IMG/VR virus record: IMGVR_UViG_3300044655_001100
Span: 32,187 to 96,186 of that record
Source: a virus
Length of the DNA stretch: 64,000 bases
Strand: one strand, 5' to 3'
A program made the translations under genes and the position numbers. Positions 37,397 to 47,300 of the stretch are shown here, piece after piece. Position 1 is the stretch's first letter; every line of letters begins with the position of its first letter. Under the pieces are notes generated by a model. That model was not told the DNA's origin. It made no database searches and saw only the letters and a list, made by a program, of their open reading frames with translations.

Positions 37397-37639
37397 ATGA
37401 ATATATATAGACGATATCAGCAAACTGACACGCCAAAGCAATCGGCGCCAAAGCCTAGCGCGACAATCGCCAAGCCTAAGACGGATTCCGCTCCAGTAGA
37501 TTTCAAGATTAAGAGGGGCCGCCCTCGAATAGAGGACAAAGGAAAGACTCTTTCTGATTTAAAGCCTTGGCTATCTTTGGGCATGTGTCGCAGAACTTGG
37601 GAGAAGCGCCAAAAAGAGGAGAGGCTAAAGAATGTCTAG
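37397..37639 (+). CDS. RGRP-motif DNA-binding protein, paralogue 1
   Basis: 80 residues from the ATG directly after the palindrome. Pro/Lys-rich start, then KIKRGRPRIEDKGKTLSDLK, PWLSLGMCRRTWEKRQKE: an AT-hook-like RGRP and a helix-turn-helix-like end. The next gene is a paralogue. Probably a small regulator that may bind the site at its own start. Confidence 0.55.
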   Translation: MNIYRRYQQTDTPKQSAPKPSATIAKPKTDSAPVDFKIKRGRPRIEDKGKTLSDLKPWLSLGMCRRTWEKRQKEERLKNV

Positions 37640-37829
37640 CGATATCGCCAAGCCTTTTGGCAAACGCAAACGGGGCCGGCCTTTGATTGAGGAGCGAGGG
37701 AATACACTAGAGGCTTTGAAGCCTTGGGATGCTTTGGGCATGTCGCGCCGCTCATGGTATCGGCGGCAATCCTTGCGCCCTGGGAAGCATAGCCTAGAAA
37801 GGCTAGAGAAGGCTATTGAGGGGCTTTAG
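37632..37829 (+). CDS. RGRP-motif DNA-binding protein, paralogue 2
   Basis: 65 residues: KRKRGRPLIEERGNTLEALK, PWDALGMSRRSWYRRQS. Clear duplicate of the preceding gene, overlapping it by eight bases. The tandem pair suggests a dimeric or divided regulator. Confidence 0.55.
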   Translation: MSSDIAKPFGKRKRGRPLIEERGNTLEALKPWDALGMSRRSWYRRQSLRPGKHSLERLEKAIEGL

Positions 37830-38184
37830 CATTTTGCGCGGCATTGTTAGCGCCTCGCCGCAATCCCGCATTGATGGCTTATTCTATTGCGCCTCATGCT
37901 ATTGGATATTATCGCAGAGCTATTGCTTCATATCTTTGCTTCACAAAAAGCAAGTAAGCATTTTTCCAGAGGAATGCTCCCTATCCCTATTAGAGAAAAG
38001 GGCCACCCTACCAACCTTTTTTTATTTTATGTGGGGAGCTAGGAGCGCAGCGAGGACTCGCCAGGCCATGAACCAACTTTTTAATTCATTGTAAACAAAC
38101 CATTTGAAAAGTCCAAAATAAAAAGCTATTATACAAAACGAAAGTGCCTTGGAGTCCCACCCAAAATTTTCCCTATAACTTTAG
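37830..38184. other. Intergenic region, no supported gene
   Basis: A 93-codon frame at 37816-38094 has no family signal and poor start, so I leave it out. I see a T-rich stretch (about 38019-38029) and a GAGCGCAGCGAGGACTCGCC hairpin-like segment (about 38043-38062, with a GACTC). It may hold a terminator and the promoter for the methyltransferase. Confidence 0.4.
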
Positions 38185-39831
38185 ATGAATGTCAACTACA
38201 TGATAGAACAGATTAGGTTACATGAGGGTGATTGTTTGGTTGTCTTGGCTGGTATTGCTGAGGATAGTGTTGATGCTGTTGTTACTGATCCGCCGTATGA
38301 GTTAGGATTTATGGGTAAGTCCTGGGATGACAGTGGGATTGCGTTTTGCCCGGATACATGGCGACAGGTATTGAGGGTGATGAAGCCAGGGGCTCATCTT
38401 GTGGCGTTTGGTGCGCCGAAGAATTATCATCGCTTGGCATGTGCGATTGAGGATGCTGGCTTTGAGATACGTGATAGCTTGATGTGGGTGTTTGGCACTG
38501 GTTTCCCGAAGAGCGCTAATGTCTCGAAGCAGATTGATAAGGCTGCTGGGGCAGAGCGTGAGGTGGTTGGGTTTAGAAATCCTTCTGGATCGGCAGTTGC
38601 GGGAAACGTAGAGCGTGATCATTCAGGATCTCATATATGGACTGGTCGTCTTACAAGTGAAAATGGAATAACAGATGACGCTAAAAATTGGCAAGGCTGG
38701 GGAACAGCGCTTAAACCTGCGTATGAGCCAATCGTCCTTGCACGAAAGCCGTTAAGCGAAAAGACTGTTGCTGCGAATGTCCTGCGCTGGGGAACTGGCG
38801 CATTGAATATTGATGCGACTAGGGTTGAGACTAACCCAGAAGTTGATGACCCTAGACTTGGTGGCAAGGGCTCATGGAAAACAGATAAGGCCGCTAAGAA
38901 TGTTTATGAAGGTGGCTATGCCGGAAAAGAGATAGCGTCATCATCATTGGGCCGCTGGCCAGCTAATCTCTGCCACGATGGAAGTCAGATGGTTTTAGAT
39001 TTGTTTCCGTATTCAAAAAGCACTGGTGGCGATGGCTACAGAAACTCTATGTTTTGCGGCGGCAAGAAAACTGGCGGTCACGGATTAGGCGACGAAGGCT
39101 CAGCAGCCCGTTTCTTTGCTTCATTTAAACAGGATTATGGACAATGGCTAGGCCAAAGCCTCCAGCAATCGCCTGTGAGCGATGTGGAACACTATTCATC
39201 CCTGCAAAGCGAAGCCGCCGCTTCTGCTCTAAGTCTTGCAGTGGAAGCGCCAACGCCGCGATTGGTGCTGAGAAACATAAGCTGCCCGGAACAAAATACG
39301 AGCGTCTCGGAGACGCAATTAAAGAGCGTATGCGAGTTCGTTACTACAGCGATGACGACTTTAGAAAAAAGGTTCTTGCAAGGGCTGCCGCCAGAAAGGC
39401 TTTCCCTATCGGACAGCCATGCCAGTATTGTGGCAATCCAAGAGCCGACAGGCATCATCACGATTACGATAAGCCTATTGAAATTGAATGGATTTGCCGA
39501 AGCTGCCACGTTGCGCACCATAGAGAGGAGCGCGGAACATGGGGGCGGGGATTTAGCTGCACATAAACGCTTTCATTACAGCGCCAAGGCAAGCAAGACA
39601 GATAGAGCCGGAAGCAAACATCCTACAGTTAAACCTGTCAGCCTAATGCAATGGCTAGTTAGAATGGTTACGCCACCCAATGGAACCGTATTGGATTTAT
39701 TTGCTGGCAGCGGCACTACAGGACAGGCTGCTATTAATGAAGGATTTAATGCTATATTAATTGAAAGAGAAGCAGAGTATATTAATGATATTAAAAACAG
39801 ATTATCATTAAAGATTAAAGAAGCAGTATAG
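38185..39831 (+). CDS. DNA N6-adenine/N4-cytosine methyltransferase with internal insertion
   Basis: 548 residues. VTDPPYELGFMGKSWDDS (DPPY 35-38) is the catalytic motif and KHPTVKPVSLMQWLVRMVTP, VLDLFAGSGTTGQAAINEGF the SAM motif, a beta-class order (DPPY first), as in the CcrM class. The expected text AARFF..SAKASK is split: AARFFASFKQD and RFHYSAKASKTDR are 140 codons apart. The insertion holds a nested HNH-like gene in another frame, yet this frame stays open. Activity may depend on the insert being tolerated. Confidence 0.88.
   Translation: MNVNYMIEQIRLHEGDCLVVLAGIAEDSVDAVVTDPPYELGFMGKSWDDSGIAFCPDTWRQVLRVMKPGAHLVAFGAPKNYHRLACAIEDAGFEIRDSLMWVFGTGFPKSANVSKQIDKAAGAEREVVGFRNPSGSAVAGNVERDHSGSHIWTGRLTSENGITDDAKNWQGWGTALKPAYEPIVLARKPLSEKTVAANVLRWGTGALNIDATRVETNPEVDDPRLGGKGSWKTDKAAKNVYEGGYAGKEIASSSLGRWPANLCHDGSQMVLDLFPYSKSTGGDGYRNSMFCGGKKTGGHGLGDEGSAARFFASFKQDYGQWLGQSLQQSPVSDVEHYSSLQSEAAASALSLAVEAPTPRLVLRNISCPEQNTSVSETQLKSVCEFVTTAMTTLEKRFLQGLPPERLSLSDSHASIVAIQEPTGIITITISLLKLNGFAEAATLRTIERSAEHGGGDLAAHKRFHYSAKASKTDRAGSKHPTVKPVSLMQWLVRMVTPPNGTVLDLFAGSGTTGQAAINEGFNAILIEREAEYINDIKNRLSLKIKEAV
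39144..39566 (+). CDS. HNH-like zinc protein nested in methyltransferase gene
   Basis: 140 residues, wholly inside the methyltransferase in a different frame. PAIACERCGTLFIPAKRSRR, FCSKSCS is a zinc ribbon; GQPCQYCGNPRADRHHHDYD, KPIEIEWICRSCHVAHH is an HNH-type zinc core common in phages. It starts and stops within a few bases of the break in the methyltransferase homology, so the whole insert looks like a small homing element whose other frame was kept open. Confidence 0.72.
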   Translation: MARPKPPAIACERCGTLFIPAKRSRRFCSKSCSGSANAAIGAEKHKLPGTKYERLGDAIKERMRVRYYSDDDFRKKVLARAAARKAFPIGQPCQYCGNPRADRHHHDYDKPIEIEWICRSCHVAHHREERGTWGRGFSCT

Positions 39832-39833
39832 TT

Positions 39834-41588
39834 ATGGCTTTAAATCGAGCAAAGTTAGTAAGGGCTTATAAGGCTAAGTTAGAGCTTAATAAGCGTGGCT
39901 TACGGGAGCGGCTTGAGAAGAGCTTTAGTGAATTTGTACAGGAAGCATGGCCAGTATTGGAACCCGCCCAGCCTCTTATGTGGGGTAAGGTGATGGAGAT
40001 GGTATGTGACCATTTGGAAGCTGTACGGGATAAGGAGATTACTCGTCTTATCGTGAATATCCCTCCGGGGTTTTCGAAGTCTACGATGTTTGGGGTTATG
40101 TTCCCGGCTTGGATATTTACGACGGAGCCGACGGCGAAGATTTTGTCGGTTGCGCATAACTTGGATTTGGCTCTGAGAGATAGTGTGCGCTGTAGACGGC
40201 TTATTCAGAGTGAGTGGTACCAGGGACTCTGGCCGCATGTGAAGTTGGCGGGTGATCAGAACGCCAAGGCTAAGTTTGAGATTGAGGGGTCGGGAGGGTT
40301 TCGTCAGGCGCTAGCTTCGGGAGCTATCACGGGTGTCCGTGCGGATCATGTGATTATTGATGATCCCTTGTCGGCAACGGACGCTATGTCTGAAGCTATA
40401 CGAAATAGTATGAAGGACTGGATTTTAGAAGCTGTCCCTACTCGACTGAATAATCCTGGTGGCGAAAATCCTTCTACGATTAGTCTCATAATGCAGAGGC
40501 TCCACGAGGAAGATTCAACTGGCGTATTGCTGGATAGAAATCTGGGCTATCAGCATCTTTGCCTTCCAATGGAATATGATCCGGCTCGGCATTGCCAGAC
40601 AATTATTGGAGGCGATTGGCGTACGGAAGAGGGTGAATTACTCTTTGAGGAAAGATTTCCAAGAGAGGTCGTGGAGAGAGATAAACATGCGCTCGGCCCT
40701 TGGGCTACCGCCTCTCAGTTCCAGCAATCGCCAAGTCCTAGGGGCGGGGGATTAATCCTAAGAGACTGGTGGGGATTATACGACGACGAACTCGCTAAAG
40801 AGCAAGGGGTGCGGGATGCTAATAAATACCCCCCGATGGATCTCATCATCTGCTCAGTAGATACCGCCTATACCACTAAACAGGAAAATGATGCATCAGC
40901 TATAAGTGTTTGGGGTGTATGGCAAAAGAGCGGCGGCCAAGCCAGAAAAATCATCTCCTCGTATGCTAACGAAAGTTTGCAAAGAAACGGTAATGTCGTT
41001 GATATGTTTGGCAACCCAATTGAGGTGGTGGACGAACGAGATACCATCCCCTGCGCTATGCTCATGTATTCCAAAGAACTTAGAGTGAATATGCATGGCG
41101 AAGATCCCAAGCAGATGGAAGGGGAATCTATCTCCGACTTCCGTCGCAGAGCCGAAAGCCAGTGGGGGCTCGTACAACATATCGCTGATATCTGCCGGAA
41201 ATATAACGTTGATGTCGTACTGATCGAAGCTAAAGCGAACGGTATCTCCGTCGCACAGGAAATTAAAAGAATTTATAAAACGGCAAATTGGAACGTAAAA
41301 TTAATAAATCCGGGCAATCAAGACAAGGTTGCGAGAGTTTATAGTGTGCAGCCCCTCTTCTCCAATAACCAAGTTTATGCCCCCGATAAAGACTGGGCAG
41401 ATAAACTCATTACCCAAGTATCTGTTTTCCCTCGCGGTAAACATGACGACTTAGTGGATAGTATGAGCCAAGCCCTTCGCTGGCTAAGAGATCAAGGCAT
41501 GTTAATGCGGCCAGAGGAAATTGGATCTAGAATATCTGAAGACATGCTGAGCGGCAGGAAAAACACCCGACCAGTCTACGATGTGTAA
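39834..41588 (+). CDS. terL: Terminase large subunit
   Basis: 584 residues. VNIPPGFSKST (75-84) is the variant Walker A, HVIIDDPL (172-179) Walker B, and SLIMQRLHEEDSTGVLL the coupling region. The nuclease half starts ICSVDTAYTTKQENDASAIS (catalytic Asp) and ends with VSVFPRGKHDDLVDSMSQAL. It packages DNA into the prohead with ATP and cuts at termini. The ATG follows the methyltransferase stop by two bases. Confidence 0.95.
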   Translation: MALNRAKLVRAYKAKLELNKRGLRERLEKSFSEFVQEAWPVLEPAQPLMWGKVMEMVCDHLEAVRDKEITRLIVNIPPGFSKSTMFGVMFPAWIFTTEPTAKILSVAHNLDLALRDSVRCRRLIQSEWYQGLWPHVKLAGDQNAKAKFEIEGSGGFRQALASGAITGVRADHVIIDDPLSATDAMSEAIRNSMKDWILEAVPTRLNNPGGENPSTISLIMQRLHEEDSTGVLLDRNLGYQHLCLPMEYDPARHCQTIIGGDWRTEEGELLFEERFPREVVERDKHALGPWATASQFQQSPSPRGGGLILRDWWGLYDDELAKEQGVRDANKYPPMDLIICSVDTAYTTKQENDASAISVWGVWQKSGGQARKIISSYANESLQRNGNVVDMFGNPIEVVDERDTIPCAMLMYSKELRVNMHGEDPKQMEGESISDFRRRAESQWGLVQHIADICRKYNVDVVLIEAKANGISVAQEIKRIYKTANWNVKLINPGNQDKVARVYSVQPLFSNNQVYAPDKDWADKLITQVSVFPRGKHDDLVDSMSQALRWLRDQGMLMRPEEIGSRISEDMLSGRKNTRPVYDV

Positions 41589-41665
41589 TTAGCCATCCAC
41601 TTGCCAAAACGCATAAAACTCGGTTAATATAAACTGAGAATAAGTGTAATTTTCGGGCTTGAGAA

Positions 41666-41878
41666 ATGCTGACCATACAGGACCTCCATAGCAGGTCCCA
41701 TGAGATCAAACACAGGCTTGATCAGCTTTTTCAAGAAATGGAACACGACGGCTGCTTTATCCTGACCTACGAGAAGGCCACGGAAATTGTTACGCTTTTG
41801 ATGGAAGCAAAAACATTAAGTAATAGAATTGGTTATCATTCTATACTAACTTCTGAGCCCTGTTCTGGGCCGCATTAG
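41666..41878 (+). CDS. Hypothetical protein
   Basis: 70 residues, helical (HSRSHEIKHRLDQLFQEMEH, TEIVTLLMEAKTL). Lies between terminase and portal; the stop is followed by a palindrome. Possibly a small packaging accessory. Confidence 0.55.
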   Translation: MLTIQDLHSRSHEIKHRLDQLFQEMEHDGCFILTYEKATEIVTLLMEAKTLSNRIGYHSILTSEPCSGPH

Positions 41879-41892
41879 TGCAATAATTGCAC
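41878..41892. promoter_or_regulatory. 15-bp palindromic operator, copy 2
   Basis: GTGCAATAATTGCAC is a perfect palindrome 38 bases before the portal start. It differs from the 37382 site only at one symmetric position pair (C/T). Confidence 0.65.
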
Positions 41893-41930
41893 TCCCTTTA
41901 TAAGCGCCAAAAGCGCCAAGGAAAAGTTTC

Positions 41931-44300
41931 ATGGACGATCCTCGTTTTATCCGACAGCCAGAAATAGAATCCCCTGAGAAGCCCAAGGGAGAGGTTGTCG
42001 ATTTAGGCGACGGAAACGATATTGTTAAACTTAAGCCAGATGCTTTGGTAATTGATCTGCCAGATGGCAAAGTCACGATTAATTTTGGCGGTTTGGCAGA
42101 TTTGCCCCCAGAAGGCGCCAACGACCACGACGCTAACCTAGCTATTTATTTGGATGAAGGTACGCTGGGCGGCATTACCGACGAGTTGCTTCGTTTAATA
42201 ACTGACGATACGACACGCCAAGAACAAAGACTGCAAGACGTTGTTAAGGGAATTGATCTTTTAGGAATTAAACTTGAAGAGCCAAAATCTGAGCCGAATG
42301 AAGAAGGCATCAGCGTAATTAAGCATCCATTATTATTGGAGGCAGTATTAAGGTTTCAAGCAAACGCAAGAGGTGAATTGCTTTCTGCTGATGGACCAGT
42401 AAAAGTTAAAAACGAAGGCGATGGGACGCAGGAATTAGATTTAGATGCTCAGCAACTTGAAAGCGATTTTAATCACTATCTTACTTCAGGCGCTCCTGAA
42501 TACTACCCTGATTTTGACCGAATGCTTTTTTCGCTTGGTCATGGTGGTGAGGCGTACAAAAAGGTGTATTGGCATCCACTTAAGCGCCGTCCAGTATCTG
42601 AGACAATAGACCGCAAGGATATTATTTTATCCGATGGCGCAGTGAGTTTAGAATCCTGCGCACGTATTACGCATCGCTGCAGAATGCGCCCTTCAGTTGT
42701 CAAGCAAATGCAGCTTGCTGGAGCATGGAGAGACGTATCTCTAACAACTGGTTTGCTTATGCCAGATCTAAATGTTGTAGATCGTAAGCTAGAAGAGATT
42801 GCTGGCATACAGCCAAAGTTAAACTTAACATCAGAAGACACTGATCGTGAGATCTATGAGTGTTACTGTGAGTTAGACCTTAAAGGTTATGAACACGAAG
42901 AAGACGGAGAACAGACTGGTTTGGCAATTCCCTATCGGGTGACGATAGACAAAGACAGCCGTCAGGTTCTGGAAATTCGCAGATGGTGGGAAGAGGGAGA
43001 TCCGTCATATGTGCGAAAAGAAGTCTTTGTTGAATATGTATTTGTTCCAGCCTTTCCTGGCGTTAACCTTGGTCTGCTTCATATTTTGGGAAATGCTAGT
43101 CGTGCTCTCACGGCTGCTTGGCGAATTGCTCTTGATAATGGGATGCTGGCTAATTTTCCTGGTGGAATCATGGCTCGGTCCACAGGTAAGCAACAGACAA
43201 CCAATATCAGAGTTGGCCCTGGCCAAGTGGCGCCGATGGATGTTGATGGTGTTCCACTTAATCAAGCCTTTATGCCGCTTCCGTACAGAGACGTAACGGG
43301 TGGCTTCATGCAGATCATCCAGAACGTGGATCAGGCTGCACGACAATTAGGCGGTACCGCTGAGACTGCAGTCGGTGAGGGGCGTAATGATGCCCCTGTC
43401 GGAACGACGATTGCTCTTATTGAACAGTCTCAGAAAGTATTAAACGCTGTTCATAAGAGGATGCACTGCGCACAACAAAAAGAATTTGCGCTGTTAAAAG
43501 AATTATTCCGGCGAGATCCAGAAGCGCTTTGGAGAAATAATAAAAATCCAAGCTTTGGTAAGGATGTTCAGCGTCTTATGAGCGCCTTGGAGAATAATGA
43601 TATTGTTCCAAAAGCTGATCCTAATACGGCTAGCCATACAATGAGGGTTCAAAAGGCCATAGCTGTTTATACGCTTGCCCAGCAGAACCCATCTGCCTTT
43701 GACCAGAAAGCCGTTTATAACAAGATATTTAGTATGATTGGCATTGACGACGCACAAAATCTATTCAGCAAGGCACCTCCTGGTCCTCCTCCTGTTGATG
43801 AGACGAAGCGTCTTCAAGCTCAAGCTGAGATGGTCTCCGCTCAAGCTAAAATACTGGATGCTTCTGTTAGAGCCCAGACAGCGCAGGCTGAGAGCGGCGT
43901 TAAGATGGCTGGCATCCAAACACAGAATATGGACTCTCTTAACAAGCACAAGGCTAATAAGGCTAAAGCCACGACGGCTATGGTCGAAGCAGCCGGCAAG
44001 CTTAAACTTGAACAGTTGCGCCTAAAGCAGAGCGAACTAGTTCATCACGATAAAATAAAGAAGGACAGTTTATTTAAAGGCTTGGATCTACAAGCCGCTC
44101 AAAAGAATAAACAGTCTGATATGCAGCAAAATAATATGGATATCATGCAGCAGCGTGAGAAAGACGCAATGCAAGCGGCCAAGGAACAAAACCAAGCAGC
44201 TGCGCAACGATTACATGAGGTTAGCTTAGAAAATCAACGGGCTAAAATTGCTCGTGAGAATGATTTTCTATCGCCTCTAGGTGGCGAACCTACTGAATAA
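41931..44300 (+). CDS. Portal protein
   Basis: 789 residues. The large size, position after terL, and features such as DFDRMLFSLGHGGEAYKKVY, HPLKRRPVSETIDRKDIIL and GLLHILGNASRALTAAWRIA match long podovirus-type portals. The last 200 residues are Gln/Ala/Lys-rich coiled coil (AQAEMVSAQAKILDASVRAQ), the expected barrel helix. It forms the dodecameric DNA gate of the capsid. Confidence 0.88.
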   Translation: MDDPRFIRQPEIESPEKPKGEVVDLGDGNDIVKLKPDALVIDLPDGKVTINFGGLADLPPEGANDHDANLAIYLDEGTLGGITDELLRLITDDTTRQEQRLQDVVKGIDLLGIKLEEPKSEPNEEGISVIKHPLLLEAVLRFQANARGELLSADGPVKVKNEGDGTQELDLDAQQLESDFNHYLTSGAPEYYPDFDRMLFSLGHGGEAYKKVYWHPLKRRPVSETIDRKDIILSDGAVSLESCARITHRCRMRPSVVKQMQLAGAWRDVSLTTGLLMPDLNVVDRKLEEIAGIQPKLNLTSEDTDREIYECYCELDLKGYEHEEDGEQTGLAIPYRVTIDKDSRQVLEIRRWWEEGDPSYVRKEVFVEYVFVPAFPGVNLGLLHILGNASRALTAAWRIALDNGMLANFPGGIMARSTGKQQTTNIRVGPGQVAPMDVDGVPLNQAFMPLPYRDVTGGFMQIIQNVDQAARQLGGTAETAVGEGRNDAPVGTTIALIEQSQKVLNAVHKRMHCAQQKEFALLKELFRRDPEALWRNNKNPSFGKDVQRLMSALENNDIVPKADPNTASHTMRVQKAIAVYTLAQQNPSAFDQKAVYNKIFSMIGIDDAQNLFSKAPPGPPPVDETKRLQAQAEMVSAQAKILDASVRAQTAQAESGVKMAGIQTQNMDSLNKHKANKAKATTAMVEAAGKLKLEQLRLKQSELVHHDKIKKDSLFKGLDLQAAQKNKQSDMQQNNMDIMQQREKDAMQAAKEQNQAAAQRLHEVSLENQRAKIARENDFLSPLGGEPTE

Positions 44301-44331
44301 AAAACACTAATAGCTGCTTGAGGAATAAGTT

Positions 44332-47300
44332 ATGGACGAAAATATTAAAGCAGCTCTTCGCATAGCCAGGCTTCATCGTGCCTTTGGTGGAGATGCTTAC
44401 GCAGCAAATAACATTGCTTCTGGCATGGCAGATGGCGGATCTGTAAATCGTAACAACTATCAAATGGGTGGTGTACCCATGCCTTCAGCATCAAATCCCA
44501 TGGGGGTGATGCAAGGCCAGACGATGAATAATCAGCCTGGCAATCCCATGAACAGCTTTGGCCAGCAAACACAAAATGGAATTAACGGAGATCCGATTAG
44601 AGATATGGGCTATACGGCTCCTCCGCCATTTGCGACATTAGATAATAATTTACCCCCTCCTCAGCCTGTTCAAGCGCCTGTTCCGAGTTCGTATAATCCG
44701 CTGATGTCTAATACTCCGCCTATGCCAATGGCTGATGGCGGTGAGGTTAAAGATGCTTTGAGATTAGCAAAAAGGACTAATGATAGATTACCAATGCGCC
44801 CTTATGGGCCAAGATATAATCCAGAAACAAATGAATTAAATTCAAAAGATTTAAAGGACATTGGTTATTATGGGCCAATCCGTGACCGTGAAGGCGGTGT
44901 AGCCACAGAATATAGCGGCAATAAAGGTAATTTTTCCTACCCGACTATTCATAAAGGCATGAGTGACGCAGACTTAGCTGCGACAATGATGCATGAAACA
45001 TTGAATAAGCCAAAATATGAAGGCGAAGATATTATTAGTGAAAGATTAAATAAGGCTCAGACAAAGATTCCATTCCCAGAAGATGTAGATCAGAGAGCTT
45101 ATGAAGCTGCACAGAGCAGAGTAGCTGAAGGGCATTCACCTTATTATGAGCCTAGTAAAGATGAATATCCTGCATGGTCTCCAGAACAGCACTGGGATGA
45201 ACCAGCTATTATGCCAAGGGCTGATGGCGGTGTTGCTGACGCTCTTGAACAAACACATGGCAATCATGCTATTCCATTACATGAAGCAATAGCGCGACAT
45301 GGTTATGCAACGGATGGTTCTGTAGAAGAAAAACAAGAAGACAACACTTCTGTTGACAACACTTCTGTTGCGCAACAGGAAGATGAATCCCGTGAAAAAT
45401 TCTTACATAAAGAATTAGAAGGATCTGCTCCGCAATATAATCCTTCTTACGACAAAGCTATTAAAGCAGCGTACCAATACACGCCTCCTGGCGCCGCAAT
45501 GGATGCCGCTGGTATGCTTGGAAATCCAAGTATTAAGGAAAATCTTCAGTCTGGGCGCTATGTTCCGGCTGCTATGCAGGCTGCTGCTGTTGCTATGCCT
45601 CTTGGGTTTGCTGGCCGTAAAGCTGCAACTGCTGGTTTGAAAGCTGGGGCTCAGCAACTTTATAAGCTTGGTAAGCCGGATGTTGTTGGTATGCCAGGAT
45701 ATACAGCTTACAAAACAGTAGAAGATTGGGCTCCGCAAGTTATGGGGCATCAAACTTGGAACGCCGCTAAGAATTATGGGGCTCAAGCTGCAGAAGCTGC
45801 TAGACAGGCTTTAGGATTTGCTAGGGGTGGTTCAACCCCACAGACCCCACGTGATCAGAAATCACAGACCCCGGTATCATCATCTGGCTTTCAAACAACG
45901 CCAAATAAAGAACATCAGATTTCTCCAGAAGAATATAAAAAGGGCAATACTCAAAAATATGAGTATGTTATGGCCCATGGTGGCAGTATTCATCCCGACG
46001 TAAAGAACGCATTGAGTTTAATTGATAGAGAAAACATGGCTGGTGGTGGTGTTAGGAAAGTAAATCCAAATATGGATTACTCTAATTCCATGCGCACCTA
46101 TTATGATTTGGTTAATGCTGGGCATTCTCCTGAAACCGCAGCTGGTATGGTTGGCAACTTTATGGTTGAATCGCCAAGCAAACAGGGTAATCAATTATCA
46201 TTTGGCGAGACGGAAAGAGGCGTAAAACCTGGTACAGGTGGCGCAGGTCTAGCACAATGGACAGGCCCACGCCGTCAAGAATTCCAGAATTTTGCTAAAT
46301 CACAAGGCATGGATTGGCGTACACCGCAAGCCAATACAGCGTTTTTCAGCCATGAGGCGAAAACAAATCCTTGGATTGGCAAGCAATTAGAAAAAGTAGA
46401 AGCTCAACCAACGGCTGGCGCCGCCGCTGAGACGGCTGCTAAGCAATATTTTAGACCAAGAGCTGATGCTTTAAGGAATACGTTGGGCGCTAGAGTTGGT
46501 TATGCTCAGAATGTAGCTGACATTGCTGGCCGTGGTAATCCATTTGGTGGCCAGGCTTTAGCGCAACAGTCAGAACGGGCAAATATGCTTGCTCAAAAAG
46601 AGCAAGAAGCCAAGCTTATGCAGGCTAATTTGCCAAAGGCAGAAGATCAGGCTGCTCCAGCTAAGGCTACCCCAGCGGCATCTGCTGCGCTTACAACAAG
46701 TAGCGTTGATAACAGTGCTTCTAATCAGCCTGCTATGAATTTTGCTCCTCCTCAACAACAAGCAGCCCCAGTAGCTGCGCCAAATGAGGAAAGCACACAA
46801 AACTTTTTAAAATCTCAAATGAATGCGCCAGAGCCACAGGAGCAAGCGCAGCCTCAACCTGCACAAGCAGAAGCTCCTAAAATGGAAGTTCCAGAGCCAG
46901 CTGCTGCGCAAGTAGAAGCGCCAGAGCCGATGATGCCAGAGCCTCCAGAAAATAATATGGATATGGCCGATAATTCTGCACCAGAAATGCCAAACTTTGA
47001 TATGGCTGCTGATGGTGGGGCTATTAAGCCAAAATATCATTCTGATGAGAGTGAAACAGCTAAAGAATTATTAAATCATGCTCTTAAATTAGCTTCTGGT
47101 GGTGGTGCTTGGACACGCAAGGAAGGCAAGAATCCAAATGGTGGGTTAAATGCCAAGGGCCGTGCATCATTAAAAGCGCAGGGGCATGACATTAAACCAC
47201 CTGCACCACACCCAAAAACAGAAAAAGACGCAGGAAGACGTAAATCATTTTGCGCAAGAATGTCCGGTATGCCTGGGCCTATGAAAGATGACAACGGAAA

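Noticed and set aside
37816-38094. 93-codon frame after the RGRP genes
   Set aside because: It begins inside the preceding gene, has no ribosome-binding site, Cys-rich odd composition and no family resemblance; the region looks non-coding.
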